The notes below the pieces were generated by a model. The model ran no database searches and was not told the origin of the DNA. It saw only the letters and a program-made list of their open reading frames with translations. The position numbers and the translations under genes were made by a program. A stretch of DNA of 13,657 nucleotides from Microcaldota archaeon (GTDB lineage Archaea; Micrarchaeota; Micrarchaeia; Micrarchaeales; Micrarchaeaceae): positions 1 through 13,657 of the forward strand of contig JAKATY010000026.1 of the NCBI GenBank assembly GCA_021827955.1, in the 5' to 3' direction. This document shows, in pieces, positions 1-7,087 of the stretch. The stretch's first letter is position 1. Each line of letters starts with the position of its first letter.

Positions 1-2
1 CT

Positions 3-1589
3 AAATTTATCTATTCTTTCCTTAAGGGTAAAGCTTCGCCTGCGCTTCCAGATGGAAGGATAAAGTATGCGCCATATGGGCTGAGAAAGATAGAGGCTGC
101 CCTGCTTCAAAAATACAGCAGCAACGACGTAGTCGTAGCCCACCCTGATAATTTGAGCTCTTTCATAAAAGACGACACGGAAGTAATAGGTATGCACACG
201 ATGGATCCTCTAGGGCTTGGGCCTACCACGATGTCCTACTACGTGCTATTCAAGTCTAAAGACCTCAACGCGTATGTAAAGCAGGAATGGGAAAGCCTAA
301 TCGCCAAGGTTAACGCCGCAAGAAAGGGCAAAAAGGCAAAACTGCTCATAGGCGGGCCTGGCGTTTGGGAATACACTATATTGAGAGAGTATGTAGATAA
401 GCACAACATAGACTACCTTTTCCAAGGGGAGATGGACGATTATGCGGTAGAGCTGTTTGAGCAGATCTCATCAGGCAACATAGATGAAAACATGTTTAAC
501 CGTGGATTCATAACTTACGACGACCAGTTTATGCGTTCGCTAAAGTCCGATCCGAAATTTATTGGCAGAGGGAAGAATATGCCTTCTTTTCCAAAGCTGG
601 AATCGATACCTGCTATAGTAAATCCTTCTACAAAAGGGCTAAGCGAAGCGATGCGCGGCTGCGGCATAGGCTGCGACTTCTGCGAAGTAACCCTTAGGGA
701 GCTGAGATATTATCCTCCAGAGAAGGTTGTCGAAGAAACACGCGTCAACGTGAGGAACGGCGGTTTCGACAATGCATGGGTCCATTCAGACGAGATATTT
801 GCCTACCAGCACGAGAAAAACTATGTGCCGAATGAAGAGGCCCTGACCTCCCTATTTACCGCAATCATGTCTGTAGAAGGCGTAAGGCGCTCAAATCCAA
901 CGCACGGCAGGATTTCCATACCTTCTGCATATCCAGAGCTGATTGCAAAGCTCTCAAGAATACTTCGCGCTTCCGAGAGTAATTGGATAGGGGTACAAGT
1001 GGGGCTTGAAACGGGCAGCGAAACCCTTGCAAAGAAGCACATGCCTGCAAAAACATTGCCGCTTAAGATAGGCGTGGATGGTTCGTGGCAGGAGATAGTG
1101 TGGACAGGTGTAAAAAACTTTAACGCAAATTATTGGAGGCCTGCGTTTACGGTGCAGATAGGCCAGACTTCAGAAACAGAGGAGGACAACTGGGAAACAG
1201 TAGCTCTAATAAACAGGTTGAGCAACTCGCGCATAGATCATACGCCTTTCGAGTTTACAGTTACGCCTTTATATAACATGCCGCTGGGAAGGATAAAGTC
1301 AAAGAGCTTCGATGTTCCCCTTACTCAATCAATGCTCGCAGTTTACTACGCTTCTTACAGGCATCTAGCAAAGATGGCAATCAGGGATTCTTACAAGGTA
1401 ATGCACAACAAGAACCTTGCGCTTAAGGTTTCGGTAGGTTCTTTGATAAGCTTTGGCGGCTCTGCAATGCTCTGGTTTGTTGAAAGAATAGCAAAGAAAT
1501 ACGGAGTGGATATAGAGAAAGCAAAGACTTACGGCGTGGGTGCGCACAAAAATGACATAGAGGCATGGAGTGTTGCAGCCAACGCGTAA
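3..1589 (+). CDS. Radical SAM protein (COG1032-like), 5'-truncated by the window edge
   Basis: The reading frame is open from base 3 to the TAA at 1587-1589 (528 residues). The true start is therefore left of the window, and the TTG at 153 is only an internal codon. The iron-sulfur motif CxxxCxxC is clear at C220, C224 and C227 (counting from base 3). Family-typical segments flank it: DPLGLGP at 68-74 in the N-terminal Rossmann-like part, and VQVGLETGSE at 331-340 in the radical SAM barrel. These match archaeal 'B12-binding domain radical SAM' proteins, which cleave S-adenosylmethionine at a [4Fe-4S] cluster to start radical chemistry. No DxHxxG cobalamin motif is visible in the part present, so B12 use is unproven. 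The substrate is unknown. The next gene is convergent, so this gene gets no functional context from its right side. Confidence 0.85.
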   Translation, partial: KFIYSFLKGKASPALPDGRIKYAPYGLRKIEAALLQKYSSNDVVVAHPDNLSSFIKDDTEVIGMHTMDPLGLGPTTMSYYVLFKSKDLNAYVKQEWESLIAKVNAARKGKKAKLLIGGPGVWEYTILREYVDKHNIDYLFQGEMDDYAVELFEQISSGNIDENMFNRGFITYDDQFMRSLKSDPKFIGRGKNMPSFPKLESIPAIVNPSTKGLSEAMRGCGIGCDFCEVTLRELRYYPPEKVVEETRVNVRNGGFDNAWVHSDEIFAYQHEKNYVPNEEALTSLFTAIMSVEGVRRSNPTHGRISIPSAYPELIAKLSRILRASESNWIGVQVGLETGSETLAKKHMPAKTLPLKIGVDGSWQEIVWTGVKNFNANYWRPAFTVQIGQTSETEEDNWETVALINRLSNSRIDHTPFEFTVTPLYNMPLGRIKSKSFDVPLTQSMLAVYYASYRHLAKMAIRDSYKVMHNKNLALKVSVGSLISFGGSAMLWFVERIAKKYGVDIEKAKTYGVGAHKNDIEAWSVAANA

Positions 1590-1610
1590 CGCGTAAATCT
1601 CAACGCGTTA
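1587..1610 (+). terminator. Hairpin starting at the radical SAM stop codon
   Basis: TAACGCGT (1587-1594) and ACGCGTTA (1603-1610) are perfect reverse complements with an 8-nt loop, so the stop codon is part of the stem. The heptamer AACGCGT occurs three times here (1581, 1588, 1602). No T-run follows directly. It may stabilise the 3' end or act in termination; archaeal terminators normally rely on T-runs, so the role is uncertain. Confidence 0.35.
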
Positions 1611-1692
1611 AATTTATCTGCTTGTGGTATTATATCCTCTGCAATATTCGAAATAAAATGCTTATAAGCTGTGCTCTGCTTTATGGAGCAGC

Positions 1693-1721
1693 AAAGCAGG
1701 CACTTGTTTTTACTGCTTTTT
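1693..1721 (+). terminator. Candidate terminator in the convergent gap
   Basis: AAAGCAG (1693-1699) pairs with CTGCTTT (1713-1719) across a 13-nt loop and runs into TTTTT at 1717-1721. A second T5 run lies at 1707-1711. The decamer TTTTTACTGC is directly repeated at 1707-1716 and 1717-1726, overlapping the stop codon of the opposing gene. The T-runs suit termination of rightward transcripts from the radical SAM gene, consistent with the T-rich terminators of archaea. Confidence 0.45.
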
Positions 1722-3432
1722 ACTGCTTGCCCGCTCCCTTCTTTGCATTCGGTTCCTTTTTTGCCAAAGCTTTCTTTCTCCTCCTTGTAAACGCATATGC
1801 TATTATCAGCAGGATTATCACTATTGCCGAGTACGATTCGTAGGTTCCTGCAGCTCCGCCGCTTTTGCCGATGTAAATATAGTAGTTGTTCGAATACGAA
1901 TACTGCTGCTGCGCCGCGCCGTTAGGCTGCTGCCACTGCTCGTACAGTGTCACCGGGTAGGTGCCCTGGTTTCCCTTTACGTCTACGCTGACATAAAACG
2001 TCACGTTTTCACTTTGGCCGGGTCCTATGCTGCTTACATAAGCATTCGGTATTACTGTGCTTATAGGGTAGATTGCTTGCAGGCTGAGCATTGCGCTCTC
2101 CGCTACTTCATTTCCTGTATTTCTTATGGTGAATGTAACTGGAACATCTGTATCTCCTGGCTTTAGCTTTCCATATTCCGCAGTGACGTTAAACATTGCG
2201 CTTGGTTGCATGCTTATCGGTATATATTCGATCTGCGAGAAGTTTTCTGCAAGGTTAGCGCTGCGGTATTTTATCATCACCGGAATGGAGTAATGCGTGG
2301 TATTGGCATATCTGCTTGCACTCACAAATACCTCTTCCTGCACTGCCTGTCCCGGCATGGTATTCCCTAAGCTGAAATATGAGGCCGAACTGCCAACGTT
2401 TATCCCTTCGCTGCCTACGAACTGCACACTCACATTTCTAGCCTCTCCGTTACCTGTGTTCTCTACCGTGAATTCAAGCGTCTGGTTCTGGCCTGCATAT
2501 AGCTGCTGTGGAGTCGCTCCCACAACACTTACTACGAAGCTAGGCTTGCTAATCTCTATGTATATAGGCACCTCTTCTATCTTGCTGAATTTCTGCCCTG
2601 TCTGGGAGGTATAGTTGACCAAGAATCCAAGCATATGCGTTCCGCCGCTTATGTTAATCGGCGACACCAACTGCATCACCGCTTCCTGCTGCATCCCTTG
2701 CCCTATGGATCCAAGTGAAAATGAGTATGCACCTTCAGGAGTGAAGTTTTCTGTGCCAAGCATGGTAACAGAGACATTGCTTGCCTTGTCCGTGCCGGAA
2801 TTAAGAGCTTCGAGCGAAAGTGCGAAAGGAACTCCAGGAGTGATCTGCGCCTGCGTAGACGCACTCAGCTGTATGCTTGGAACGCCATACACGTAAATGT
2901 TTATCGGCATTACCGATTCTGCAGGAAGAGTCGGATACTGTGCTCCAGCCGAAGCTTCATACGTCGCTACAACATCTATCACGTATTCTCCTGCAGGCAG
3001 CGAAGCAGGAACGTGGAATTTGTAGCTGAATATATCATAACCGCTTCCACCGTAAAGCCCTGTGCCCATTGAACCTATAAGGAATGTCTGCGTTGGAGAG
3101 ACATTTATGAGCGGACTCGTGCTCTCAAGGTATATATTCACGTTCTGCAGCTCGTTAGAGAAGGAGTTGAACAGCTGGAATTCTACTGTTATATTCTCTC
3201 CTGCCACTACAGGCTGTGGCGATACTGCCAAGTTTGCTATAGAAACCGCTCCGCTTGCCTGCGATACTGTCTGCGCATTTGTTTGCAAGGCAAGCACTAG
3301 CAGAAGCATTACCGCTGCGAGCGCAGCAAAACCTTTTAGCGCCATTGCACTCCTATACTTGTGCTCTCTCTTCTCTTTCCTCATCATTACACCATTTTTC
3401 ACACTTCCAAAAAATTCTGAAACGCTTCGCAT
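1720..3432 (-). CDS. Secreted, membrane-anchored CARDB/COG1361-type repeat protein of an ABC operon
   Basis: A 570-residue protein with an N-terminal hydrophobic signal segment (about residues 33-50), an extracellular part built of about four beta-sandwich repeats, and a C-terminal membrane helix (about 534-548) followed by a basic tail (TRRRKKALAKK). Each repeat has the CARDB-like pattern of a 'pG' turn, an 'N-G' strand and a 'P..V.Y' strand. I count 12 N-x-S/T sequons, consistent with a glycosylated surface protein. COG1361 'S-layer domain' proteins often sit beside archaeal ABC-2 exporters, as here: it follows the permease stop by 9 nt. The role is probably an exporter-linked surface or substrate-handling protein, but this is inferred from context. 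The start is uncertain. The ATG at 3432 has a weak GTGA upstream; the ATG at 3384 has GGTG five bases before it and gives a more normal signal peptide. Confidence 0.75.
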   Translation of the reverse strand: MRSVSEFFGSVKNGVMMRKEKREHKYRSAMALKGFAALAAVMLLLVLALQTNAQTVSQASGAVSIANLAVSPQPVVAGENITVEFQLFNSFSNELQNVNIYLESTSPLINVSPTQTFLIGSMGTGLYGGSGYDIFSYKFHVPASLPAGEYVIDVVATYEASAGAQYPTLPAESVMPINIYVYGVPSIQLSASTQAQITPGVPFALSLEALNSGTDKASNVSVTMLGTENFTPEGAYSFSLGSIGQGMQQEAVMQLVSPINISGGTHMLGFLVNYTSQTGQKFSKIEEVPIYIEISKPSFVVSVVGATPQQLYAGQNQTLEFTVENTGNGEARNVSVQFVGSEGINVGSSASYFSLGNTMPGQAVQEEVFVSASRYANTTHYSIPVMIKYRSANLAENFSQIEYIPISMQPSAMFNVTAEYGKLKPGDTDVPVTFTIRNTGNEVAESAMLSLQAIYPISTVIPNAYVSSIGPGQSENVTFYVSVDVKGNQGTYPVTLYEQWQQPNGAAQQQYSYSNNYYIYIGKSGGAAGTYESYSAIVIILLIIAYAFTRRRKKALAKKEPNAKKGAGKQ

Positions 3433-3441
3433 TTTATCACT

Positions 3442-4635
3442 TCATTCTATTGTCTGCTTAAACATCTTTACCGAAAGCAGCACCATTGCTACTGCAAACG
3501 CCAGCGTAACTCCCACGTCAAGCACCATCGCGTTTGCAGGGTAAAATCCGCTCATCATAACATACCTCATGCCCTGAATTGCATAGGTAAACGGATCCAC
3601 AACGCTCAGTGGGTACAGCCATGCGGGCAGCTCGCTTGTAGGAAAGAATGCACCCGCCACGAACCACAGCGGAAGAGTTATCGACTGCGTAGCTATTGCG
3701 TAAACCTCGAATCTTTTTATCCTTGCTGCCAGTGCCGTGGCCAGGCCTCCCATGCCTATTGCAGCTATAAAAGCAAGCAGGAATATCCACAGCAGGCCGT
3801 ACCAGCCCATTGCAATCTGCGCGCCGAACGCTATCCCTATGATTATAGTGAGCACTACAGTAAACATGACCTGCGTTGCTCCGGAAAGTATCTTACCGAA
3901 AACTATAGCAAGCCTATTTATTGGTGCTATAAGGAAAAGCTTGAGGTTGCCGGCTATCCTATCTGTTATTATGGACATTCCGCCAGAGAACATCGCCCCG
4001 AATGCAGCTACCATTATTATTATCCCTGCTACTAGGAATGTAGTGTAGCTGCCTTCTGCTGCGAACGCGGGCACCACGCTCACGCTTCCTGAAGAAGCCG
4101 AAGCCGCGCCCGAGATTCCGAGTATGCTGCTGGAAGAACTTCCTGTGGTATTAGGAGAGCCTTTTGACAGCGCCATGGCCTCTATGGCTTTGGAGCTCGC
4201 AGCCTGCGCACCGAAGCCCTCTGCCGTGCTTTCTATGAACGGAATCACGCTCAGGCTCGTTAGCTGGCTGTTTGTATAATATATGTCTACGCTAGGGCTT
4301 TTAGAATTCATGTTTGGAAACTCCGGCAGTATCACCACAACAAGATCGACCTCGCCATTCCTGAACATCTGCATCGCACTTGCCTGTGTAGTAACCCCCA
4401 ATATGGAAACAGAGTTTCCTGATTCCAGCTTGCTTATGAATTGGATTGACTGCATGTTATTTGCGTAATTGACTATTGCGATTGGCACGTTAGAGACTCC
4501 ACTCCCCATCCCGCTGAATATAAGCAGAAGTAGAAGTGGAAACATTATAGATCTGACTACATTCTGTGCTATATTGCTCCTGAATATAAGCAGCTCTCTT
4601 TTTAGTATTATAAACGAATCGCTTGCAGTGCTAAT
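3442..4635 (-). CDS. ABC-2 type transporter permease with apparent AUU start
   Basis: This is a DrrB/YadH-type (COG0842) permease with six predicted membrane helices: one near residue 31-46, a long Ser/Ala-rich outside loop to about 197, then five more. The coupling region (TDRIAGNLKLFLIAP) and the LPAWLYPLSVVDPFTYA segment before the last helix are typical. The first ATG in frame is at 4545, but it would remove the cytoplasmic N-terminus. The 30 codons upstream stay open and read FIILKRELLIFRSN then NVVRSIMFP, which is what this family normally has. The only plausible start for them is ATT at 4635-4633, four bases after AGGTGA (4645-4640) that overlaps the ATPase stop. That gives 397 residues. 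An indel or frameshift is the alternative. It should pair with the upstream ATPase to export an unknown substrate. Confidence 0.82.
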   Translation of the reverse strand: MSTASDSFIILKRELLIFRSNIAQNVVRSIMFPLLLLLIFSGMGSGVSNVPIAIVNYANNMQSIQFISKLESGNSVSILGVTTQASAMQMFRNGEVDLVVVILPEFPNMNSKSPSVDIYYTNSQLTSLSVIPFIESTAEGFGAQAASSKAIEAMALSKGSPNTTGSSSSSILGISGAASASSGSVSVVPAFAAEGSYTTFLVAGIIIMVAAFGAMFSGGMSIITDRIAGNLKLFLIAPINRLAIVFGKILSGATQVMFTVVLTIIIGIAFGAQIAMGWYGLLWIFLLAFIAAIGMGGLATALAARIKRFEVYAIATQSITLPLWFVAGAFFPTSELPAWLYPLSVVDPFTYAIQGMRYVMMSGFYPANAMVLDVGVTLAFAVAMVLLSVKMFKQTIE

Positions 4636-4645
4636 ATACTCACCT
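4633..4645 (-). promoter_or_regulatory. Shine-Dalgarno site and proposed AUU start of the permease
   Basis: On the minus strand AGGTGA (4645-4640) overlaps the ATPase TGA (4642-4640) and is followed after GTAT by ATT (4635-4633). It resembles the sites before rpl12, rpl10 and rpo11, although the 4-nt spacing is shorter than their 5-7. No ATG, GTG or TTG lies in the permease frame between the upstream in-frame stop and the ATG at 4545. Confidence 0.5.
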
Positions 4646-5635
4646 TCTTGCCATCATGCGGACCCTCGCGTTGCCTGAAGTATTCTCGCCCACGCTGTCT
4701 CGCAGGCTGGAGCCAGTCAGCTTTATGAAAACGTCATCAAGAGTTGGCAGATGCATGCCTATTGAGAATACATTATATCCTGCCTTGGATATCTCATTTA
4801 CTATCTCGTTGAACACCTTTATTCCCCTGTCGATTATCGGCGCGCTTACCTTGTCCCCTATTACCGTAGCCGATATCCTGAATTTTGACTTGAGCATGTC
4901 TGCAATTTTTTGTGCATCGCGCATATCTGAAAGTATCTCAAGCATGCTGCCTTTACCTATCATAGATTTCAATTCAGAAGGTGTTCCCTGTGCTTTTATC
5001 TCTCCTTGGTCTATTATCGCAATCCTGTTGCAAAGGTTGTCTGCCTCCTCTAGATACTGTGTCGTAAGAATGATAGTGACTCCTTTCTCCTGCAGCTTTC
5101 TAATCCTTTTCCACATCTCCAGCCTGTTCTGGATGTCAAGACCGGTAGTCGGCTCATCGAGTATCAGTATCATTGGATTGTGCATCATTGACCTCACTAA
5201 TGCGAGCCTCCTCTGCATGCCCCCTGAAAAAGTGCCTGCCTTCTGATCCGCTACATTTTCCAAGCCCGCCTCCTTCAACGCAGATGCGACCCTCTCACTC
5301 ACTTCTTCTTTGTCAACGTGGTATAGCTCGCAGAAGAGCTCAAGGTTTTGGACAGCTGTAAGATCCGCTTCAATAAGCGTTTCCTGGGTCATGAACCCTA
5401 TCATGTTTTTTATCTCCTCCTCATGCCTTGAAACATCGAGTCCTGACACTTTTATAGTTCCAGAGGTGGGCTTGAGTATCCCAAGTATCATATTTATCGT
5501 AGTAGTCTTCCCTGCGCCATTAGGTCCGAGAATTCCAAATATCTCCCCTTCTCTTATTCCAAAGTCTACGCCGTTTACTGCGGCCTTCTCCCCGAACTTT
5601 TTGACTAATCCTTTTATCTCAACTATGTTGTGCAT
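4640..5635 (-). CDS. ABC transporter ATP-binding protein (DrrA/CcmA-like)
   Basis: A 331-residue ATPase with all nucleotide-binding motifs: Walker A GPNGAGKT (37-44), Q-loop Q84, signature SGGMQ (137-141), Walker B ending in D160-E161, and D-loop at GLD (165-167). The H-loop position reads TTQYLEEAD, with Gln193 instead of His. The same substitution is familiar in DrrA-type exporters, so the protein is probably active. Residues after about 215 form the extra C-terminal domain typical of DrrA. It lies between the PadR-like gene (5-nt gap) and the permease, whose Shine-Dalgarno site overlaps its stop. It should power export by the downstream permease; the substrate is not apparent. There is no clear Shine-Dalgarno site before its ATG, so translation is probably coupled to the PadR gene. 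Confidence 0.93.
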   Translation of the reverse strand: MHNIVEIKGLVKKFGEKAAVNGVDFGIREGEIFGILGPNGAGKTTTINMILGILKPTSGTIKVSGLDVSRHEEEIKNMIGFMTQETLIEADLTAVQNLELFCELYHVDKEEVSERVASALKEAGLENVADQKAGTFSGGMQRRLALVRSMMHNPMILILDEPTTGLDIQNRLEMWKRIRKLQEKGVTIILTTQYLEEADNLCNRIAIIDQGEIKAQGTPSELKSMIGKGSMLEILSDMRDAQKIADMLKSKFRISATVIGDKVSAPIIDRGIKVFNEIVNEISKAGYNVFSIGMHLPTLDDVFIKLTGSSLRDSVGENTSGNARVRMMARR

Positions 5636-5640
5636 AATTG

Positions 5641-6018
5641 TCAGCCCAATATCCTGGCCATGCTCCTCGCGGTTTCGTGCAGCAGAGACTTTGTGGCTTT
5701 AAGAGCACTTATGCCCTCTTTGGTAAGCTCGTAATACACTTTGACGTGCTTGTTTCCTCTCCTGCTTTTCTCCTTTATGTACCCTGCTTGCTCCAAAGCC
5801 TTCAGTGTATTGTATACCTCATTTTTAATCTGCGGATTGTCCTTTATAAAAGGGTGCTTGATTTTTTTGATGTCTTTGAGTATGGCATAGGCGTACATCT
5901 CGCCATTTTCCTTGAGCTTCCACATTATGATTATCTTTATTACGGTGCGCTGCATGTCCCTGTTCATGTATCCGAGCCGTTGCTTTTCCTTTTTTGTCTT
6001 TTCGCGTGTATCCTGCAT
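5641..6018 (-). CDS. PadR-family winged-helix transcriptional regulator
   Basis: A DNA-binding regulator of the PadR type, 125 residues from the ATG at 6018. The winged helix-turn-helix lies in the middle: a first helix (TVIKIIIMWKLKENGEMYAY), then QIKNEVYNTLKALEQAGYI, the PadR recognition helix and wing, and YYELTKEGISAL, the end of the wing leading to the C-terminal dimerisation helix. A TTG at 6048 would add ten residues; I prefer 6018, which has AAAGGGG five bases upstream. PadR genes next to DrrAB-like exporters usually repress the operon until a ligand binds. Here the gene is first in the operon, and paired palindromes sit just upstream (6050-6083), suggesting autorepression. The ligand is unknown. 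Confidence 0.85.
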   Translation of the reverse strand: MQDTREKTKKEKQRLGYMNRDMQRTVIKIIIMWKLKENGEMYAYAILKDIKKIKHPFIKDNPQIKNEVYNTLKALEQAGYIKEKSRRGNKHVKVYYELTKEGISALKATKSLLHETARSMARILG

Positions 6019-6049
6019 CAGAACCCCTTTCTTGAGCGTGTCAATCAAA

Positions 6050-6083
6050 TAGTTTTATTTAAAACTAGTTTAGATATAAACTA
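6050..6083. promoter_or_regulatory. Two overlapping palindromes, probable PadR operator
   Basis: TAGTTTTA-TT-TAAAACTA (6050-6067, perfect 8-bp arms) overlaps TAGTTTA-GATA-TAAACTA (6066-6083, perfect 7-bp arms). Together they give four half-sites of the form TAGTTT(T)A. The block covers the predicted transcription start and leader of the PadR-ABC operon, where a repressor would be most effective. That PadR is the binder is inference. Confidence 0.55.
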
Positions 6084-6100
6084 TATTGTAGTAGGAAAAG

Positions 6101-6110
6101 ATATTTATAT
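6101..6110 (-). promoter_or_regulatory. TATA box of the PadR-ABC operon
   Basis: Minus-strand ATATAAATAT. Start-site spacing of about 25 nt puts transcription initiation near 6080, inside the palindrome block, leaving a leader of about 60 nt to the ATG at 6018. Confidence 0.5.
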
Positions 6111-6119
6111 AATGTGCGG

Positions 6120-6126
6120 AAAAAAA
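6120..6126 (-). terminator. T7 terminator after the EncFtn-like gene
   Basis: Seven consecutive T on the minus strand, 24 nt after the TGA of the EncFtn-like gene and just before the TATA box of the next operon. This is the usual form of an archaeal intrinsic terminator. Confidence 0.5.
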
Positions 6127-6149
6127 TTTAGAAAAGTAAACCATATGCT

Positions 6150-6398
6150 TCAGACTCCTGCCTTTTTGAGCTCCTTCTTCAGTGCAGGGTCGTGCTTTAC
6201 AAGCCATGCTGTAAGAAGAGAAGCATGCTCTTTTTCATCATCCCTGTTGTACGCCAGTACTTTCGCCAGCGTCTTGTTCTTCGTTGCACTTATCCTCTCG
6301 TCATACCACATCATGGCCTGGATCTCCTCTATCAATGACTGCCTGGCTCTGCTCAGGTCCTTTGTCTTTGAATCCAAATCTTTATTCTCCTCGTACAT
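6150..6398 (-). CDS. Encapsulated-ferritin (EncFtn)-like small ferroxidase
   Basis: An 82-residue two-helix protein matching the core of encapsulated ferritins. The first helix has IEEIQAMMWYDERI and the second NRDDEKEHASLLTAWL. Compared from memory with Rhodospirillum rubrum EncFtn, the iron ligands E32, E62 and H65 correspond to E25, E55 and H58 here (numbered from the ATG at 6398). W38 and Y39 correspond to W31 and Y32. The entry-site residue E34 is Q27. EncFtn proteins assemble as rings of dimers and oxidise Fe(II) for storage inside encapsulin shells. The C-terminus ends in KKELKKAGV with no recognisable encapsulin-targeting tail, and no encapsulin gene is in the window. The start is the ATG at 6398, preceded by AGGTGGAT; a GTG at 6407 lies inside that Shine-Dalgarno site. 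It is monocistronic, with its own promoter and terminator. Confidence 0.82.
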   Translation of the reverse strand: MYEENKDLDSKTKDLSRARQSLIEEIQAMMWYDERISATKNKTLAKVLAYNRDDEKEHASLLTAWLVKHDPALKKELKKAGV

Positions 6399-6453
6399 CA
6401 AATCCACCTTTCTGCTGCACTAGCGCTTGTGCATTTACATTTGGGCATTAACT

Positions 6454-6466
6454 AATATATGCTTTT
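6454..6466 (-). promoter_or_regulatory. Promoter of the EncFtn-like gene (BRE + TATA)
   Basis: Minus strand AAAAGC (6466-6461) followed by ATATATTA. A start about 25 nt downstream gives a leader of roughly 30 nt before the ATG at 6398. The rest of the 6408-6499 gap shows nothing else. Confidence 0.5.
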
Positions 6467-6499
6467 GTAGAAATCCGCAATTTACCCCAAACCGTTGTA

Positions 6500-7087
6500 T
6501 CATATCCTGCCTTTAGATTCTCCTGTGGCGACTCCTCTTGCAATGATGTGTGCAAGCCTTAATGCGCTTATTGCACTTTCCGCAACCAATTTTGCGTGGC
6601 TTTCGCTAAGATCCGTAACGATGTAAAAGCCCTCAAAGAAGAAACCATACAGCGAATTCAACTCGCTATGCGCTTTGAGTTTGTGTGCGATGCTCTTGCC
6701 TTTCTCCTTTCCAAAAGCGATTATTGCGCGCTTCAGCGCGCTGCTTCGCGGTTTGTGCCTGGTGATAAAAAGCAAATGCACTCCAAGCCTGCCTTTAAGG
6801 TAATCTGGATCCACGATGTTCAGACCCGCTATCGCGGCACCATCTAACGCAATGATTTTGACCTGCTGCGCAAACCTGGATCTTGAAAGCATCTTTGCAA
6901 TCTTTGCCGATGCATCGTCTCCGTCTACCTCGATCCTTGTAGACAGCACGCCTTCTACGCTATATTCTTTCTGTACCACACCTATCGCAAGCGTGCTTCT
7001 TTTGCCTTTCACAGGAGCTGATGCTACGGCAAGCGTCCGCACTCCTTTTTTTATCTCTTTCCTAGGAGAAGAATCTGTCATTGTCAT
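6500..7087 (-). CDS. DUF99/UPF0215 protein (endonuclease V homolog family)
   Basis: A 195-residue protein of COG1628. The family core is clear: EGVLSTRIEVDGDDAS (45-60), SRFAQQVKIIALDGAAIAG with NIVD following, and the C-terminal LRLAHIIARGVATGESKGR. The family is related to endonuclease V, but its own function is not established. The N-terminal strand is odd: members normally read close to GIDDG/GIDDAP, and here the equivalent is RTLAVASAP (17-25), so an acidic residue in the presumed metal site is missing, while the later ALDG Asp is kept. The ATG at 7087 overlaps the rpo11 stop (ATGA), so the gene is translationally coupled and is the last in the operon. Confidence 0.88.
   Translation of the reverse strand: MTMTDSSPRKEIKKGVRTLAVASAPVKGKRSTLAIGVVQKEYSVEGVLSTRIEVDGDDASAKIAKMLSRSRFAQQVKIIALDGAAIAGLNIVDPDYLKGRLGVHLLFITRHKPRSSALKRAIIAFGKEKGKSIAHKLKAHSELNSLYGFFFEGFYIVTDLSESHAKLVAESAISALRLAHIIARGVATGESKGRI

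Noticed and set aside
153..155. TTG as the start of the radical SAM gene
   Set aside because: The same frame stays open to base 3 and encodes family-like sequence (APYGLRKIEAALL) upstream, so the gene continues left of the window.
5030..5065. Inactive ABC ATPase because the H-loop His is Gln
   Set aside because: TTQYLEEAD is seen in functional DrrA-type ATPases, and all other motifs are intact.
4656..5246. A 196-codon open frame on the + strand opposite the ABC ATPase
   Set aside because: It is the complement of the ATPase signature and Walker B region; its translation shows no family features.
6050..6083. Palindromes as a CRISPR repeat or transposon end
   Set aside because: There is a single compact block without spacers, flanking duplications or transposase, and its position fits an operator better.
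5638..6423. A 261-codon open frame on the + strand covering the PadR and EncFtn-like genes
   Set aside because: It is antisense to two genes with clear family motifs, crosses their promoter and terminator signals, and its translation is hydrophobic-rich with no recognisable domain.
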